Positions 1 through 11,070 of a stretch of 64,000 nucleotides of DNA are shown here, in pieces. Location: assembly GCA_015501605.1 (NCBI GenBank), contig JADNRZ010000004.1, forward strand, positions 248,001 to 312,000, in the 5' to 3' direction. Under the pieces are notes generated by a model. The model searched no databases. It had not been told where the DNA came from and saw only the letters and a list, made by a program, of their open reading frames with translations. This DNA is from Panaeolus papilionaceus. Lineage: Eukaryota; Basidiomycota; Agaricomycetes; Agaricales. Position numbers and translations under genes: made by a program. Numbering within the stretch: position 1 is the first letter of the stretch; every line of letters starts with the position of its first letter.

Positions 1-904
1 TGGCCATCAGGTTGGCAATCTCCATAAGAAACAAATTGATGATTGAAAGGATTCCCTAAGTCAGGCTCGTCTGATAGGCTGACGTCAAAGGTTGGTTCTG
101 ACACCAGTAATCCACGTCGTTATTGTACTCATGAAGATCAATCATACAAAACTCGTTTGACTATATATGGAGAAGGGAACATTCATCTTCTGCCAACTCT
201 GGGATGATGAGAAATATAAACGGAGTATGTGAGAAGCAAAAAAAAAGTCGTAATGTAAAAGTCGAGAGACGTTTGTTAAATTTCGAAAGGTTATTTCAAG
301 TTTGAAGGAGAGACGGAGACGGTTTGACGGGGACACCAGTAGTGGTTTGTTCAAGTTCGAAGGATGAACGGAAGATGCCGTTATGAAGCCCCGACGGCAA
401 TTGTGGTCTCCCTTGTGTTGTCGTAACTAATTTGAATCCAGCCTATCATATTCTGCGACCTATCAGACGTCGTTTGTCTTGCCAGCCAATCGCGTATCCA
501 GCCAATCCCTGTTCAGAATTTTTTTTGCAGGGTTCTTGAATGGTGGGATCTCTCCTAATTAAAAAACGGTACTGCCACCGGCCCAAGATCTCTTCCCCGG
601 CGACTAAGCATCCTCGAGGAAAGACAACCAAACAGATTCAAAACGCTGCCGTCTATCCACAATTGATTTTTTTCTCAGAGGATAGGATTCTGGAGAATAT
701 GTTAGATCTCTTCTGTGTATCCAAGATCCGCCCAAGTCGTGCTTTCTTCATTCGCCAAGTCAGTGTCAGAAATCCGCTTCGATTTCTGCCTTGATCCTTC
801 GTAACCTCTCATGTTACGCTGTTGTTGCTTTCATAGTTCAGTATATAATAAAGGGAGCCATCTTTAATTTCCCTTTTTTACTTTGATTCTCCCTCGTCCT
901 CACC
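1..904. other. Left-edge intergenic and promoter region
   Basis: No gene can be supported here. The minus strand over about 1-118 is open for roughly 38 codons, but a stop lies just upstream of it and I cannot join it to a start, so it may or may not be the tail of a gene outside the window. From about 800 to 904 the region is the proximal promoter of the downstream transcription factor. Confidence 0.5.
842..850 (+). promoter_or_regulatory. TATA-like box of the Zn2Cys6 gene
   Basis: The sequence TATATAATA lies about 55 bp upstream of the ATG at 905, followed by a pyrimidine-rich stretch (about 868-900) typical of fungal transcription start regions. Position and composition are seen; function is inferred. 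Confidence 0.45.
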
Positions 905-3805
905 ATGTCCCCCCGCGGTGCATCCTCCACTACGAATACACATGCCACCCGCAATTCCACAGCACCTTACACTCGGAGGTCATCAAGCCAGCCTAAATCG
1001 TCCCGACAGCAATTCTCGGCTTGTGGCGCATGTCGCATGCGAAGGTATTTATTTCGACTCATTTTCATATCCCATCTAATCGTGGCGCAGAGTTCGTTGC
1101 AATCTCAAGGACCTACCGATTGCCACCGCTGGACCTCATCCTGCGTGTTCCAATTGTCAGGAGCGCGGTATCAAATGCATGTGAGAGCCTTCCTGCCATT
1201 ACTGTCATCGCGCAATCCTGAATAAACAGTAGTGACGAGTTTGCCGATGTAAAAGCAGTCAAATTGCTACGAAGGGGGAGGCGACTGCAACAAGTCGAGT
1301 ATGTTCTCAAACGCCTTCGAAGTCATTTTTCTCTAACTCTCGATAGGGCTATCTACGGAAAAGTTTCCGACTCAGAAAGCTTGACCGCCGGCCTGTCCTC
1401 AAGATTATCGATCAGCATCCCCACTCTTCATACAGACTTTTTTGCCTCGCCCTTTTGGCGGTGGTTCATCATACAACGTAAGATGACTCTTCTATATTAA
1501 CTATCTCATCGTAACGTTGCTCCGAAGGTCCCATACTGGACGCCGTTGAATTTCCCGCTCGATGGATTGCCCACACGAAGGGTAATCAGCCGCTTGGGAA
1601 TGAGGGCGGACTTATAGCGATGCTTCTCGTGATATGGGCAGCATCATTCGGATTGGACGAGAGAGGGCAGCCGCAAGCGGATGAAGGGGCAGAGTCCTCA
1701 GCAGACAGTGGATCACGGTCTGATGGCTCTCCTTACCCAGGCGAACCCAGCAAGTATAGTATGGGTATCAAGCGCCAGAGGTGGAAGACTAACACCGACA
1801 ACTATTTGCGGGAAATTCTTGAGCTAATCGACTTGAACGGCGTCCTACGGAGGCCGACGTTCGATGGTGTGAGGGCATTACTTCTACTCCTACCATTAAT
1901 GGAAGGTAAGCGTCTCATGTTGTAACCGTCGTTGTGGACATTGAGGACTCATTCGATTGCGATAGAGGCACAACCTCTAGAAAGGCTTGCTATACATGAA
2001 GCCACAATGTCACAAGTCCAGGCGCTCTGTGTTTTATCTGCTTCGTCGTCCAATTTGGATGACGCTCTCACTCGCGCGAGGCTCTTCTGGTACGCTTATA
2101 CTCAAGAGGGTATGATGACGGGCTCTCGAGGTGGACGTTTCGTTCTGTAAGCATGATACAAACATAATACTTCCCTTCTTGACATCTTCTTGCAGTACCG
2201 CGGATGACCTGGACACATTCCAGCGCACCCTCCCTCCTCTTCACAACGACGGCAATTCCGGGCTTCATTCCCCATCACCGCCTCTGGATCAACATCACGA
2301 ATCGTCGTCTTTGAGACTTCGAGAATCGCCAGCATACAAAGCCTACCTCCAACTTGTGCATTCAAGCGCCATTCCTTTGGAGCTAAGCAATATCTGTCGA
2401 AAGATTCATGCAGTTCTAACGGGCATCAAAGCCACTCGACGAGCCGAGGAGCACGGTCTGATTGATGCTCATGGCATGAGAGATATCTGGAGGGATTTAG
2501 ACCGCTGCTGGCATGACCTGGAAGCCATGAAGCGGTCTTCGATCGAGCGTGACGATGTTAACAGACGGTTAGAAGTGGAGCAATACGCCAGCTTGTGGCA
2601 GGTGTGTCTCATGCGTTTGCTACTCGAAGTACCAACACTGATTAATTCAATGAATTTTTAGATTTTTATTTTTGATTGTCGTAAGTGTTAACTCCATAAC
2701 TTAGATGAGCTATGTCCTGACTATTTTACCGTTAGACAATGCCATTCGCGAATCGTTGAAACACTGCACCACCAATGCTACCTCCGCCGCCTTGTATGCG
2801 GGAGGATCCCCCTCGCGGCCGTCATCACACTCATCTAATTCCTCACCTTACTTGTCTCCTCAATATCTTCATGCTGCGTCTACCCGCAAATGCCAAGCCC
2901 TGCTTCCCTCATTCATCCGCACAGTGAGGAGCCTTCTCCCAAGCGACCAAGGACATGCACCATCCATCTTCAAATGGGATGCAGGCCTTGTTCGAGACGG
3001 TTGCTTTTTTGCAGGGTATCTGGCGGCGAGCATGGATGGAGAGTTCCTAGAAGCCATGGACGAAAGTCCTAAGAGCAGTCACCTCGATTTCCGCCTCACG
3101 CTTGATGACAGTGTATCAATCTGCCTCACAACCCTTTCGGCCATGCGCTGGGCATTTTCAAAGAGCGAGGAGCGCGAGGAGACGGTGCGCATGATTTGGA
3201 CTAACCGCAAAATGCGCAGACAAGAACAATCGCAGGCATCAGGAGCTTATGACTCGGACTATCAGTCCGTTGTGGGTCCGCAGACCCAGATGCACATCGG
3301 CCTCTCTCACCATTCGCAGACCGTCCCTATTTCGGATGACCGTCCCATGCTTCCGCCGTTGGACCCATTCACTAGTCAACGGCGCGTGTCCTCTGCCCCC
3401 AACACCGCCAGCTCTACAGATGGGAGAGGGATGAACGGATGGCCCTCGTATACTCCCCCCAGCACAGCAACTTCGATCGCCACAAGCACGGGGACTGCTC
3501 TGAGCGGGAGGGGTTCACCTATTTTTTCCAATATGCCCAACTTCAAGGCCTCGCCCGACGATATATTCTACCACGGCAGCGGTGGGGACCTCGATAACTT
3601 CAGCTACTCTGCTCCTATTGTTCGTGAAAGTTCAGACATTGCAACCAATTACGAGCGTCATGGGACCATGGAACCTCACGCCCTTGGCGCAGCAAGCAAT
3701 TATATGACACCTCGTACGTTTCAGTCTTCCCACAATCTTCTTAACCAAGCGGACTTTGACTCTTGTCCTCAGTTTGGTGAAAATCGCAGCGGGGGATACC
3801 ATTGA
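905..3805 (+). CDS. Zn(II)2Cys6 fungal transcription factor
   Basis: A probable nuclear DNA-binding regulator of 831 residues in eight exons (905-1044, 1091-1180, 1230-1298, 1347-1477, 1528-1905, 1966-2146, 2196-2601, 2705-3805). The binuclear zinc cluster begins CGACRMRR near residue 40 and is split by intron 1; its six cysteines are spaced C-x2-C-x6-C-x15-C-x2-C-x6-C, so the central loop is longer than the usual 5-9 residues. A Ser/Thr-rich stretch precedes the cluster. Residues about 110-500 resemble the fungal-specific middle homology region (for example LRRPTFDGVRALLLLLP). The last 250 residues are Ser/Pro/Gly-rich low complexity, as in activation domains. The intron before 2705 could instead contain a 19-nt exon, but that breaks the frame, so one 103-bp intron is preferred. 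The target genes cannot be told from sequence. Confidence 0.88.
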
Positions 3806-5170
3806 TTCGTCGTTTCGTTGCATTGTCTTGAGGATTATCATTATCATCGTTACCCTTTTCTTATGCATTCATTTGGACGTGGCACGTGTATATAATATGC
3901 TATACTTAATCCGTAGTAGAGGATTTGAAGTCATGTATTACCAGTTTGTTCACGATAAGTATGAAATTTAACCTCTTATGGAGGGTATCCCTGGACAGCA
4001 TGAGAACTGTGACGGACATTGGACGAGCACCTGGTGCAACATTGTTTATTTGAGAAGATACCATTTTGGCGTCAACCGATATCCGAAGTCCGTAGGTAGT
4101 CTGGTCTTTCGGCCCTCGCGGGCCTTCAGGCCTTTGGGATTCAGAAGTCAGATAGCAATTGAATCCCAAAGCCCTTTAAATCGAGGACAACTACTACACA
4201 TTTCCTAAAATAGGGTTGATCACATCGTTCGAAGGGGCACAACTCCGCCGCAGTGCATCGGTTTTTCTCTAATGTGTCCGCATATCTAACAGCTCGAAAG
4301 CCTCCTCCCTTATGGCGCCCATAGCCCTCATGGCTACTCGTAAAGGTGTCTAGTATATCAAACTCCGTATGCACAGGGATATATATGACAGTAATTCACT
4401 GACGAGAAATTGGACTTGGAGATCCATTTTACTGAAACCAATATTGTGCCTACAGCCAATCTCTATCACTAACTTGGATGAGGGCCATGACCTGCGATGC
4501 AGTCCTGGCATTGTACGAGGCCCTTTGAATTGAGTTCTGCATTATAAGAAATTGCTACAAGAATTGTTAGCATTGGGAATTTGATATGTATTCGAAGCAG
4601 CCAGTTCAATCGAGCAACAGGACATCATGCATCATGATTATTGTCGGTGTGACGTATGCAGTGGGGAAGACTTGCACAAAAGGGTCGGGCTAGCTGGAGG
4701 CTGTGCCATCAGAAGCTGTAGCCAAACAGAAGCAGACGATGGGGAAAAACCGCACAAAAAAAGTCCAGAACATAAGAACGAGTCCCAATAGGGCCTCGTA
4801 AATACACTATCGGAGAATCAAAGTTGAGATTTCCCTTTGGACCCGGAGTCAGTTCGGGAAGGCGCCCATCATGCGTATCACGTGTGACTTTCGAAGGCTG
4901 TGAAAGATGACGTAATGAAAACACCAGGTTTAGACGCTCCGAGTCTGAATTTCGATTCGCGCTTCCTTCCCACCACCACTCTATTGGTCGTGTTACTATC
5001 ACGATTCTTTCTGACATTTAGAGCGTATTATTTGAAATTATTCAAAAAATGTTTTGTACGTTTTGTAAATGGTTCAAGAGGTTGCCACATTATAACCGCC
5101 CTCATAGTTTGCATCCCGATTCTATGTGGGTCATCATTACATGTGAGATATTCTTAGTTCAGAGTGCTTC
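3806..5170. other. 1.36 kb gene-poor region with palindromes
   Basis: Only short overlapping open frames without splice support or recognisable domains occur here. The region holds a cluster of inverted repeats at 4111-4171 (annotated separately). The first 100 bp are presumably the 3' untranslated region of the transcription factor and the last 100 bp the promoter of the first zinc-ribbon gene. Confidence 0.55.
4111..4171. repeat. Cluster of three palindromes
   Basis: Three perfect inverted repeats lie back to back. GGCCCTCGCGGGCC (4111-4124) has a 5-bp stem. GGCCTTCAGGCC (4121-4132) has a 4-bp stem. CTTTGGGATTCA (4132-4143) pairs exactly with 4160-4171 across a 16-nt loop, a 12-bp stem. 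No coding context surrounds them. They could be ends of a degenerate transposable element or a structured RNA. Confidence 0.6.
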
Positions 5171-5632
5171 ATGTTCTTCCAAGTCGGCTGTCAAACGATC
5201 GTAAAACCTCAAGGACAAGGTGCTCCTGGATTGTGTCCTAACTGCCATAACAGTACGTTGGGTATTTGTGATGTCATAGCTATAGATTTAGCAGGTTGAC
5301 CGCAATTGTAGTGTCGCTAATCGCAGCCAAAACCACTGATTGGTTCGAGCTGTTCTGGATACCCCTTGTTCCCTTTTCGAAAAAAAGAATCTGGCTATGC
5401 ACCATCTGTCAATATAAACAATTTCGGGCCAAAAGGTGCACGTCAGCAGTTTCAACTCCATACCTTTGCTCATCTATGACTCAGTAGTGAACAAGCACCA
5501 GTCGGCGAACCTCCTGCCTACACTCCGAATGTAAACGCTAGATCTAGTCGCGGAGTCTACACTCCGCCCAACAAGCCAGGATACCAACCTGCTTATATTG
5601 GCCCAGGTTATTCCGCGGCGCAAAAGGGGTGA
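5171..5632 (+). CDS. Small zinc-ribbon protein, copy 1
   Basis: A 116-residue protein of the fungal zinc-ribbon-15 type, in three exons (5171-5252, 5312-5435, 5488-5632). It carries two CxxC knuckles, CPNC (residues 23-26) and CTIC in the middle, joined by the family segment WFELFWIPLVPFSKK. The first pair is preceded by GCQ, also typical. The tail after the ribbon is rich in Pro, Tyr and Gly. The cellular role of this family is unknown to me. It is followed 421 bp downstream by a diverged paralogue with the same exon arrangement around the ribbon. Confidence 0.82.
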
Positions 5633-6053
5633 ACGTCTAAAATGCACACCAAGCTTTCGTCCATGTTCCCGCTGCTTGAATCATATGGCTGTATCACCAG
5701 TGTGCGTTCTGCTTCCGACACCCGAAGTGTGCTGTTTTCGTTTTAATTTTACACATGTTCCCCGATGTCTGCTATTTCCTACAATCGTGCATTACTTTTG
5801 CGATAGCGTCCTCTTTCAAGTATACAAGTCACTCAAATGCTTGGCGATCGTGTCGTAGGTATCATGTGCTAGCCTGAGACCCCTCTTTATATGCGACATG
5901 ATGCGCAGTTTATTAGAGGTTTATTCTTGTCCGAGAAGCCTTACTTGAAGTCGAAACTGACACGGAGGCTTACTGGAATACCTGCCTTTACTCTGAATAC
6001 TTGAATACTTTCACCTCATTTTCCGGTTGAGGGCAGGGCACTATACCTCAACA
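5633..6053. other. Spacer between zinc-ribbon paralogues
   Basis: Open frames are short and unsupported. It probably holds the 3' end of copy 1 and the promoter of copy 2. I see no repeat or RNA gene. Confidence 0.5.
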
Positions 6054-6704
6054 ATGGACTTCTGTATGTTCTATGGCGATCTTCTTTTGTGTAACAGATT
6101 CGCTTACATGTGCACTAGTCTGCCTACCAGTGATATGTAACGAAACACTTATCTTTGCTCTTAGAGATAGGAGTTGAATTATTATGATATGAATAGGTGG
6201 CTGTCAGTCGAAAATCACTCCTGAAGGAGACTTGACACCCAGGGTCTGTCCAAGGTGTCACAACGGCAAGTATCTAACTTGAACGATTATCTTTGGATAT
6301 GAATATTGTATTTAACAACAACATCTGCGTTATCCAGCTGCCGTCACAAGTGCAAAAGCAAAGGAATACTTTGAGTTATGCTTTGTGCCTGTTTTCCCTA
6401 TGTCAAGCAAGAGTGTGTGGGTTTGCTCGATTTGCAGCTGGAGTGTAGCAAATCAAGGAGGGTAGGCTGTCTTGGGGTGTTGCTACATAAATATGGGCTG
6501 ATCCTTTTTTGTTTTATTTATTGAAGATGGGAACCACAAGCAGTATCATCGTTTGGATATCAAAATCCTCAGGGTGGGGGATATTACCCGCCACAACCTC
6601 CTCCGACATGGCAAGGATCAGGACCTGTACAGCAGCAATATGGACACCCTCAATATGCACAACAAGGGTATGTTGGATCGCAACAAGGAGGGTATCGGAT
6701 GTAA
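6054..6704 (+). CDS. Small zinc-ribbon protein, copy 2
   Basis: A 126-residue paralogue of the gene upstream, in four exons (6054-6063, 6197-6265, 6338-6461, 6527-6704). Exon 1 is only 10 nt (ATG plus seven bases); joining it to exon 2 gives the family start MDFCGCQSK. The knuckles are CPRC and CSIC, separated by EYFELCFVPVFPMSSK. Intron 2 uses a GC donor (GCAAGT at 6266); only this choice gives the same spacing from CHN to FEL as in copy 1. The C-terminal 60 residues are a Pro/Gln/Gly/Tyr-rich tail, longer than in copy 1, suggesting a disordered or self-associating tail. Function unknown. Confidence 0.82.
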
Positions 6705-6881
6705 CGACATAATATTTTATTTGTTTAAAGCAAATAAGTTACATAATAAAATGATGCACGTGGTTGTGGTGGATGCAGTGTTGACGCAGGCTGCTTCTTG
6801 AAGAACTACAACTCATTGTTAGCTTATACTCTTCTCTCTGTTAACGACCAACTTTGCTATTCCTCTAATACTCGTTCAATA

Positions 6882-7891
6882 ATGCATACCAGTGAATATG
6901 ATTATCTCTTTAAACTTCTCCTCATCGGTGACTCTGGCGTCGGAAAGGTTATTATTTCCTCTATATTTCTATTTTCGACTATAAACTCACCTACCCCCTG
7001 TAGTCCTGTTTACTTCTACGATTCGCAGACGACACATACACAGAGAGCTATATTAGTACTATCGGTGTTGACTTCAAGATTCGCACTATTGAACTAGAGG
7101 GAAAGACTGTGAAACTGCAAATTGTGAGTATCTCTTGGGTTGCCGTTGGCCCCTGCGCATCCATTGCGGAGCTTCAACCGGTCTCCACTCCTACCTCATG
7201 TCTTCCTCCTCATACTAACGATCCTCTTACTTTATTTAGTGGGATACCGCTGGTATGTAGCATCTTACATAGCTTGATGTCTATGGACTGCTCGAATTCC
7301 GCTGACCATATGATTGTAGGCCAAGAGCGCTTCCGTACCATTACATCCTCGTACTATCGTGGTGCCCATGGAATCATTGTTGTCTACGACGTAACTGACA
7401 ATGGTAATTTCACTTAGATTATTTTGCCCTTTTTCATATTCTCATTACTTCACCTAGACACCTTCACAAACGTCAAGCAATGGCTCCAGGAAATTGACCG
7501 ATATGCCTCTGAGGGCGTTAACAAACTTCTTGTCGGTAACAAGTCCGATTTGACTAGCAAGAAGGTCGTCGAGTATAGCGTCGCTAAGGTATGACAAGTT
7601 TGATGTGGTTTATGACTCGCCCTCACGACGCCTTACAGGAATTCGCGGACCAATTGAATATTCCATTCCTGGAAACTTCAGCTAAGAATGCCACTAACGT
7701 CGAGCAGGCCTTCTTGACCATGGCGAAGCAAATTAAGGATCGGTAGGCTGTCCATTTTGCCACTGACGAGACATTACTCATCCATCAAAAACAGCATGGG
7801 TTCCAGTTCAACACCCTCAGGGGCGGCGAAGTCGTCCACCGTGACCCCTGGACAAACAGTCCAGTCGCAACAATCCGGTGGATGCTGTTAA
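6882..7891 (+). CDS. YPT1: Rab1-type small GTPase YPT1
   Basis: A 204-residue GTPase for ER-to-Golgi and autophagy-related membrane tethering, in seven exons (6882-6947, 7004-7123, 7240-7252, 7320-7403, 7458-7588, 7639-7742, 7795-7891). The P-loop GDSGVGKS spans intron 1, the effector loop reads STIGVDFKI, the switch II segment WDTAGQERF is split over a 13-nt exon, then NKSD and ETSAK follow. It ends in GGCC, the double-cysteine motif that Rab geranylgeranyl transferase prenylates; the alpha subunit of that enzyme is also in this window (23680-25010). The N terminus MHTSEYDY differs slightly from the usual MNPEYDY. Confidence 0.97.
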
Positions 7892-8660
7892 TTACACTGA
7901 CGTTGTCGTACTTTTTTGCCCCTTGTATCATCTTATCCTTTCCTCTCTGCCCCAGGAATCCTGGCTGAGACTTTTTTGACAACATGTATCCCTACGTACA
8001 AACCATGTTGCTCGACCAATTGGACATGTCATTCACTTCATATATTCTCCCTTTTCTCTCATTGATGTTACCCATAGTGCCCGGTATCCATGTTGAGTGA
8101 GGAAATAGAACTATGCAGTTAATTCTTGCTGGAATAGATATCACTTTCTATATGATTTTGAATGATTCAGCCTTGCGTAAGAATCATGTAAGCTTGAGGA
8201 TGATGACTCGGAACTTGCGGAAATCTAACTGCCTCCTACATGTACTACATTAGGGCGGTTCAAAGTTGGCGCAGCTGCGCAGCGCTGCAAGCTTACTATG
8301 TATATAATACAATTTCACACCGTCACAGTTGAGCAAGCCTATGTCCCTCGCAGCACTGCGTCGCAGCGTCAACTTTGAACGTACCTATTGAGACTTGTTG
8401 ATCAATGCATGGCCAAAGGTACTTAGCAACGGGTTACCAGAGCTCAGAGGAACGAGACTGCCCTCGAACAGTGTGACAGGCGTGACATTCACACCAACCA
8501 TGAAGAACTTTACAGAGACGTTATATTTTTAGATTTGTAAAACATCAATAGGTGACCTTGAGGATTGCAGTTTGGTATGTTGCCTCTTAATCTATTACTA
8601 CTATTAAGCTCATGCAACTCAACTTAATTCAAGTACTTTAGCTGCTATAACTTTTTAATT
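7892..8660. other. Intergenic region holding a MITE-like element
   Basis: This 769-bp gap contains the 3' end of YPT1, an inverted-repeat element at 8251-8387 and the promoter of the mL49 gene. No coding exon is supported. Confidence 0.6.
8251..8387. mobile_element. MITE-like element with TA duplication
   Basis: The left arm GGGCGGTTCAAAGTTGGCGC (from 8253) and the right arm, read on the minus strand GGTACGTTCAAAGTTGACGC (from 8385), form imperfect terminal inverted repeats that extend inwards over about 35 bp through GCAG/CTGC-rich palindromic sequence. Both ends are flanked by TA (8251-8252 and 8386-8387), as expected for Tc1/mariner-type TA target duplication. The interior (about 65 bp) is AT-rich and non-coding. 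No transposase is present. The element class is inferred from structure only. Confidence 0.65.
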
Positions 8661-9096
8661 ATGTTCTCCATCCTCAGAAATTCAACATCAAGGTCAATTC
8701 CACGTTGTCTACGCACCTTGACAGTAGCTGCTCCAGAGGCCACCCAAGGCTCAGCACTCGCGTCTTATCCATACCATATCCCTAGAAATACCAAAGGGAA
8801 TCTGCCCGTATACAGCGACGTTAGAAACAACGGTGGTCGGTACTTGGTTCTTGTCCGGAACGTGGAGGGAAGTGTGGAGGTGCGTGTCCTTTCAGTCATT
8901 TGAACTGTTATTTCGCTGACGCGCCGTCTGTGTTATGCAGGCCCTTGTCAAGAACTTGAGGCAGAATTTGTTTGACCCTAGCTCTGAGGAGGCTGCAAAA
9001 CTAAAAGTTGAAATTAAACAGTCCAAGCATCTCATCATCACAGGTGGACGCTGGCAAAGGCATATCGTAGAATTCCTGAAGAAGCAAGGATTTTAA
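8661..9096 (+). CDS. IMG2: Mitochondrial ribosomal protein mL49 (IMG2)
   Basis: A 124-residue protein of the mitochondrial large ribosomal subunit, in two exons (8661-8879, 8941-9096). The N-terminal 30 residues are basic and hydroxylated with no acidic residue, a mitochondrial presequence. The mL49 signature YHIPRNTKGNLPVYSD follows near residue 38, then NGGRYLVLVRNVEG and a C-terminal IITGGRWQRHIVEFLKKQGF. Length is normal for the fungal family. Confidence 0.92.
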
Positions 9097-9222
9097 TTGT
9101 CCATACGCGGCGCCCCTCTTCTTCTGTTTTGCTTACACAGAACCACTTTTCACTACAACATACTCATCCAAATGATTTGATTAGGAGGATTGTTCCTCAA
9201 TAATATGATAGTACAATAATCT

Positions 9223-10916
9223 TTAGATATCACGAAGAGCGGAAATATCTGATCCGTCCATCCCCAGTGTCCCCGTTTTCGCCCTTTCTAACTGAGCATC
9301 TGCAATCTTTCTCCTGGTTTCTGCAGCCCGAAGGTCGATTGTGGCCAGATCCAGCTCATGGAGAACCCGTTGTAAACTCTTCACATGATGAAGACGATCC
9401 CTCTCCGCTGTTATTGCAGTAAGGTGGATTTTCTCGATCTGGGAAAGCATTCAAATAAACGGCTTGTAATGGGTCAAAATCACTTACCTCCTGCTCGATT
9501 TTGAGGACATCTGCATGCTTTAATTGATGTTTTTGGATGGCGTTGGTGGGCACAGGAAAATTGGACAATGCAGCTGAAATATGATCATATCGACTTCTCT
9601 TCCTTGGTGCGTTGAGGGGTGGAGGAGGCGGAAGTGGTAGGCGAGCATACGCACGAGGTCCTCTGGGGGCCGAGAAGGTCTTGGAATCGTGTATAGCTGT
9701 CGATTGAATGTTTTCGGCAAAATGACGAGGTGGGGCAGCTGGTGATAATGAACGTTTTGTAGACACGGGTGTCGCTAATGATGGCGAATTCAGACTCTCT
9801 TCTAATTTGGGTTCAAGTTGTGGAGGATGTCTGGGTTCAATTGACTCCTTTTCGAAAGGTTGATTGGTTGCTGGTTCTACCCTGGGAGAAGCTTTGGGGA
9901 TATGCGTTTCAAGGTTAGGAGTAGGTTGACGTTCCATTTTAATGGGGCATGCTTCATTCAGCTGATGTAAAATAGACTCCGGCGCCTGTTTCACGAGAGG
10001 AGGGTTTGTCGATGATGTAGCGAGAGAGACTGGATTAGGGGATTCAGTCAAGGGGTCCAGATGTGTGGAAATGGTAGTTTGTTCATCGAAGCTGGGGGTT
10101 TGCCCAGGCGTATCAATACTTTGGGCATCCTTCTTCACATCTTCTACAGGTAGGGCTGGTATCTGTACTGGCTTTGGCGGTAATTTAGGGGACGATTCTC
10201 TGGATTGCTTGATTTTTGCTGGAGACACAGAACGGGCGAGTATGGAATGGTCTCCAAGACGCATTAGCGGAGGAGATGGGCGACGAGGACTTCTTGAACG
10301 TGACCTGTTTCGATAACGAGGTGTGCGCGAGCGCGAGCGCGAACGAGAACGGTGTCTACGCCATCCTGGGGACCGAGAGTCTCGTCTGGGGTAACCTGAC
10401 AAAGAAATTTATCAAGTTCAGCAGAGAAATGTAGGAATTGACATACCACGTCGAGGGGACGGAGGTCTTGAGAAGTAGGTCAATAATTGTATAATAGAAT
10501 TTATAGTGATTGTTTTCTCATTACCTTCTGTGTAGCGGTATGCCTCTATCACGATCTCTGTCATACGGCCTCCGGTCTCTGTCTGCGATATCTCTTCGTA
10601 GCGGGCTTCCATAGTCTCTGTCTCTTGTCCAACTTCGTCTGTCATCAGCAACACGATACCTTTCCCTTTCACGGTCATCATATTCTCTCCGAGAATCTCC
10701 TTCACGTCTTGAGTCAAAAGGAGGAGCAATGTAAGAATCGAGCTTTGGCCGAGGAACATATGGCCTTTCTCTGTCTCTTTCGCGATCAGGAATTATTGGA
10801 ATGCATCGTATACTAGTTGCAGCCATTGGTACAGCAGAGCGACGGTCTCTATCATCTGGAAATCGACGTTCATCACGTACTGGAGTTGTTTCTGGTTTTG
10901 GAGGTAAACCAGCCAT
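9223..10916 (-). CDS. Arg/Ser- and Pro-rich protein with C-terminal coiled coil
   Basis: I do not recognise an orthologue. The protein has 511 residues in four exons (10525-10916, 10447-10466, 9488-10395, 9439 excluded, 9223-9438). The first 130 residues are dominated by Asp-Arg and Glu-Arg repeats, followed by RS dipeptides (RSRSRSRSRTPRYRNRSR) like those of splicing regulators. The middle 300 residues are Pro/Ser-rich and disordered. The last 75 residues form a predicted coiled coil (IEKIHLTAITAERDRLHHV). A nuclear RNA-processing role is an inference from composition. Exon 2 is only 20 nt. Confidence 0.75.
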
Positions 10917-11070
10917 GATTGCTAGGAGTGTGGGTAGTGATCATACAAGCGTTTAAGCAAGTCCTGCTACTTTTATCCATTAAAACCATACAAGACCAAA
11001 CAAAGGGCCTGACATTTCTACATCTCTTCGCCTAATCGACTTCACTCCTCCCTGTTATTCTCCTGCAATC

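Noticed and set aside
1..118. Open minus-strand frame at the left edge
   Set aside because: A stop lies just upstream and no acceptor-start combination was convincing; too short to call without sequence to the left.
4900..5017. Possible tRNA because of a TTCGATTCGC T-arm-like string
   Set aside because: No matching acceptor, D or anticodon stems could be folded around it.
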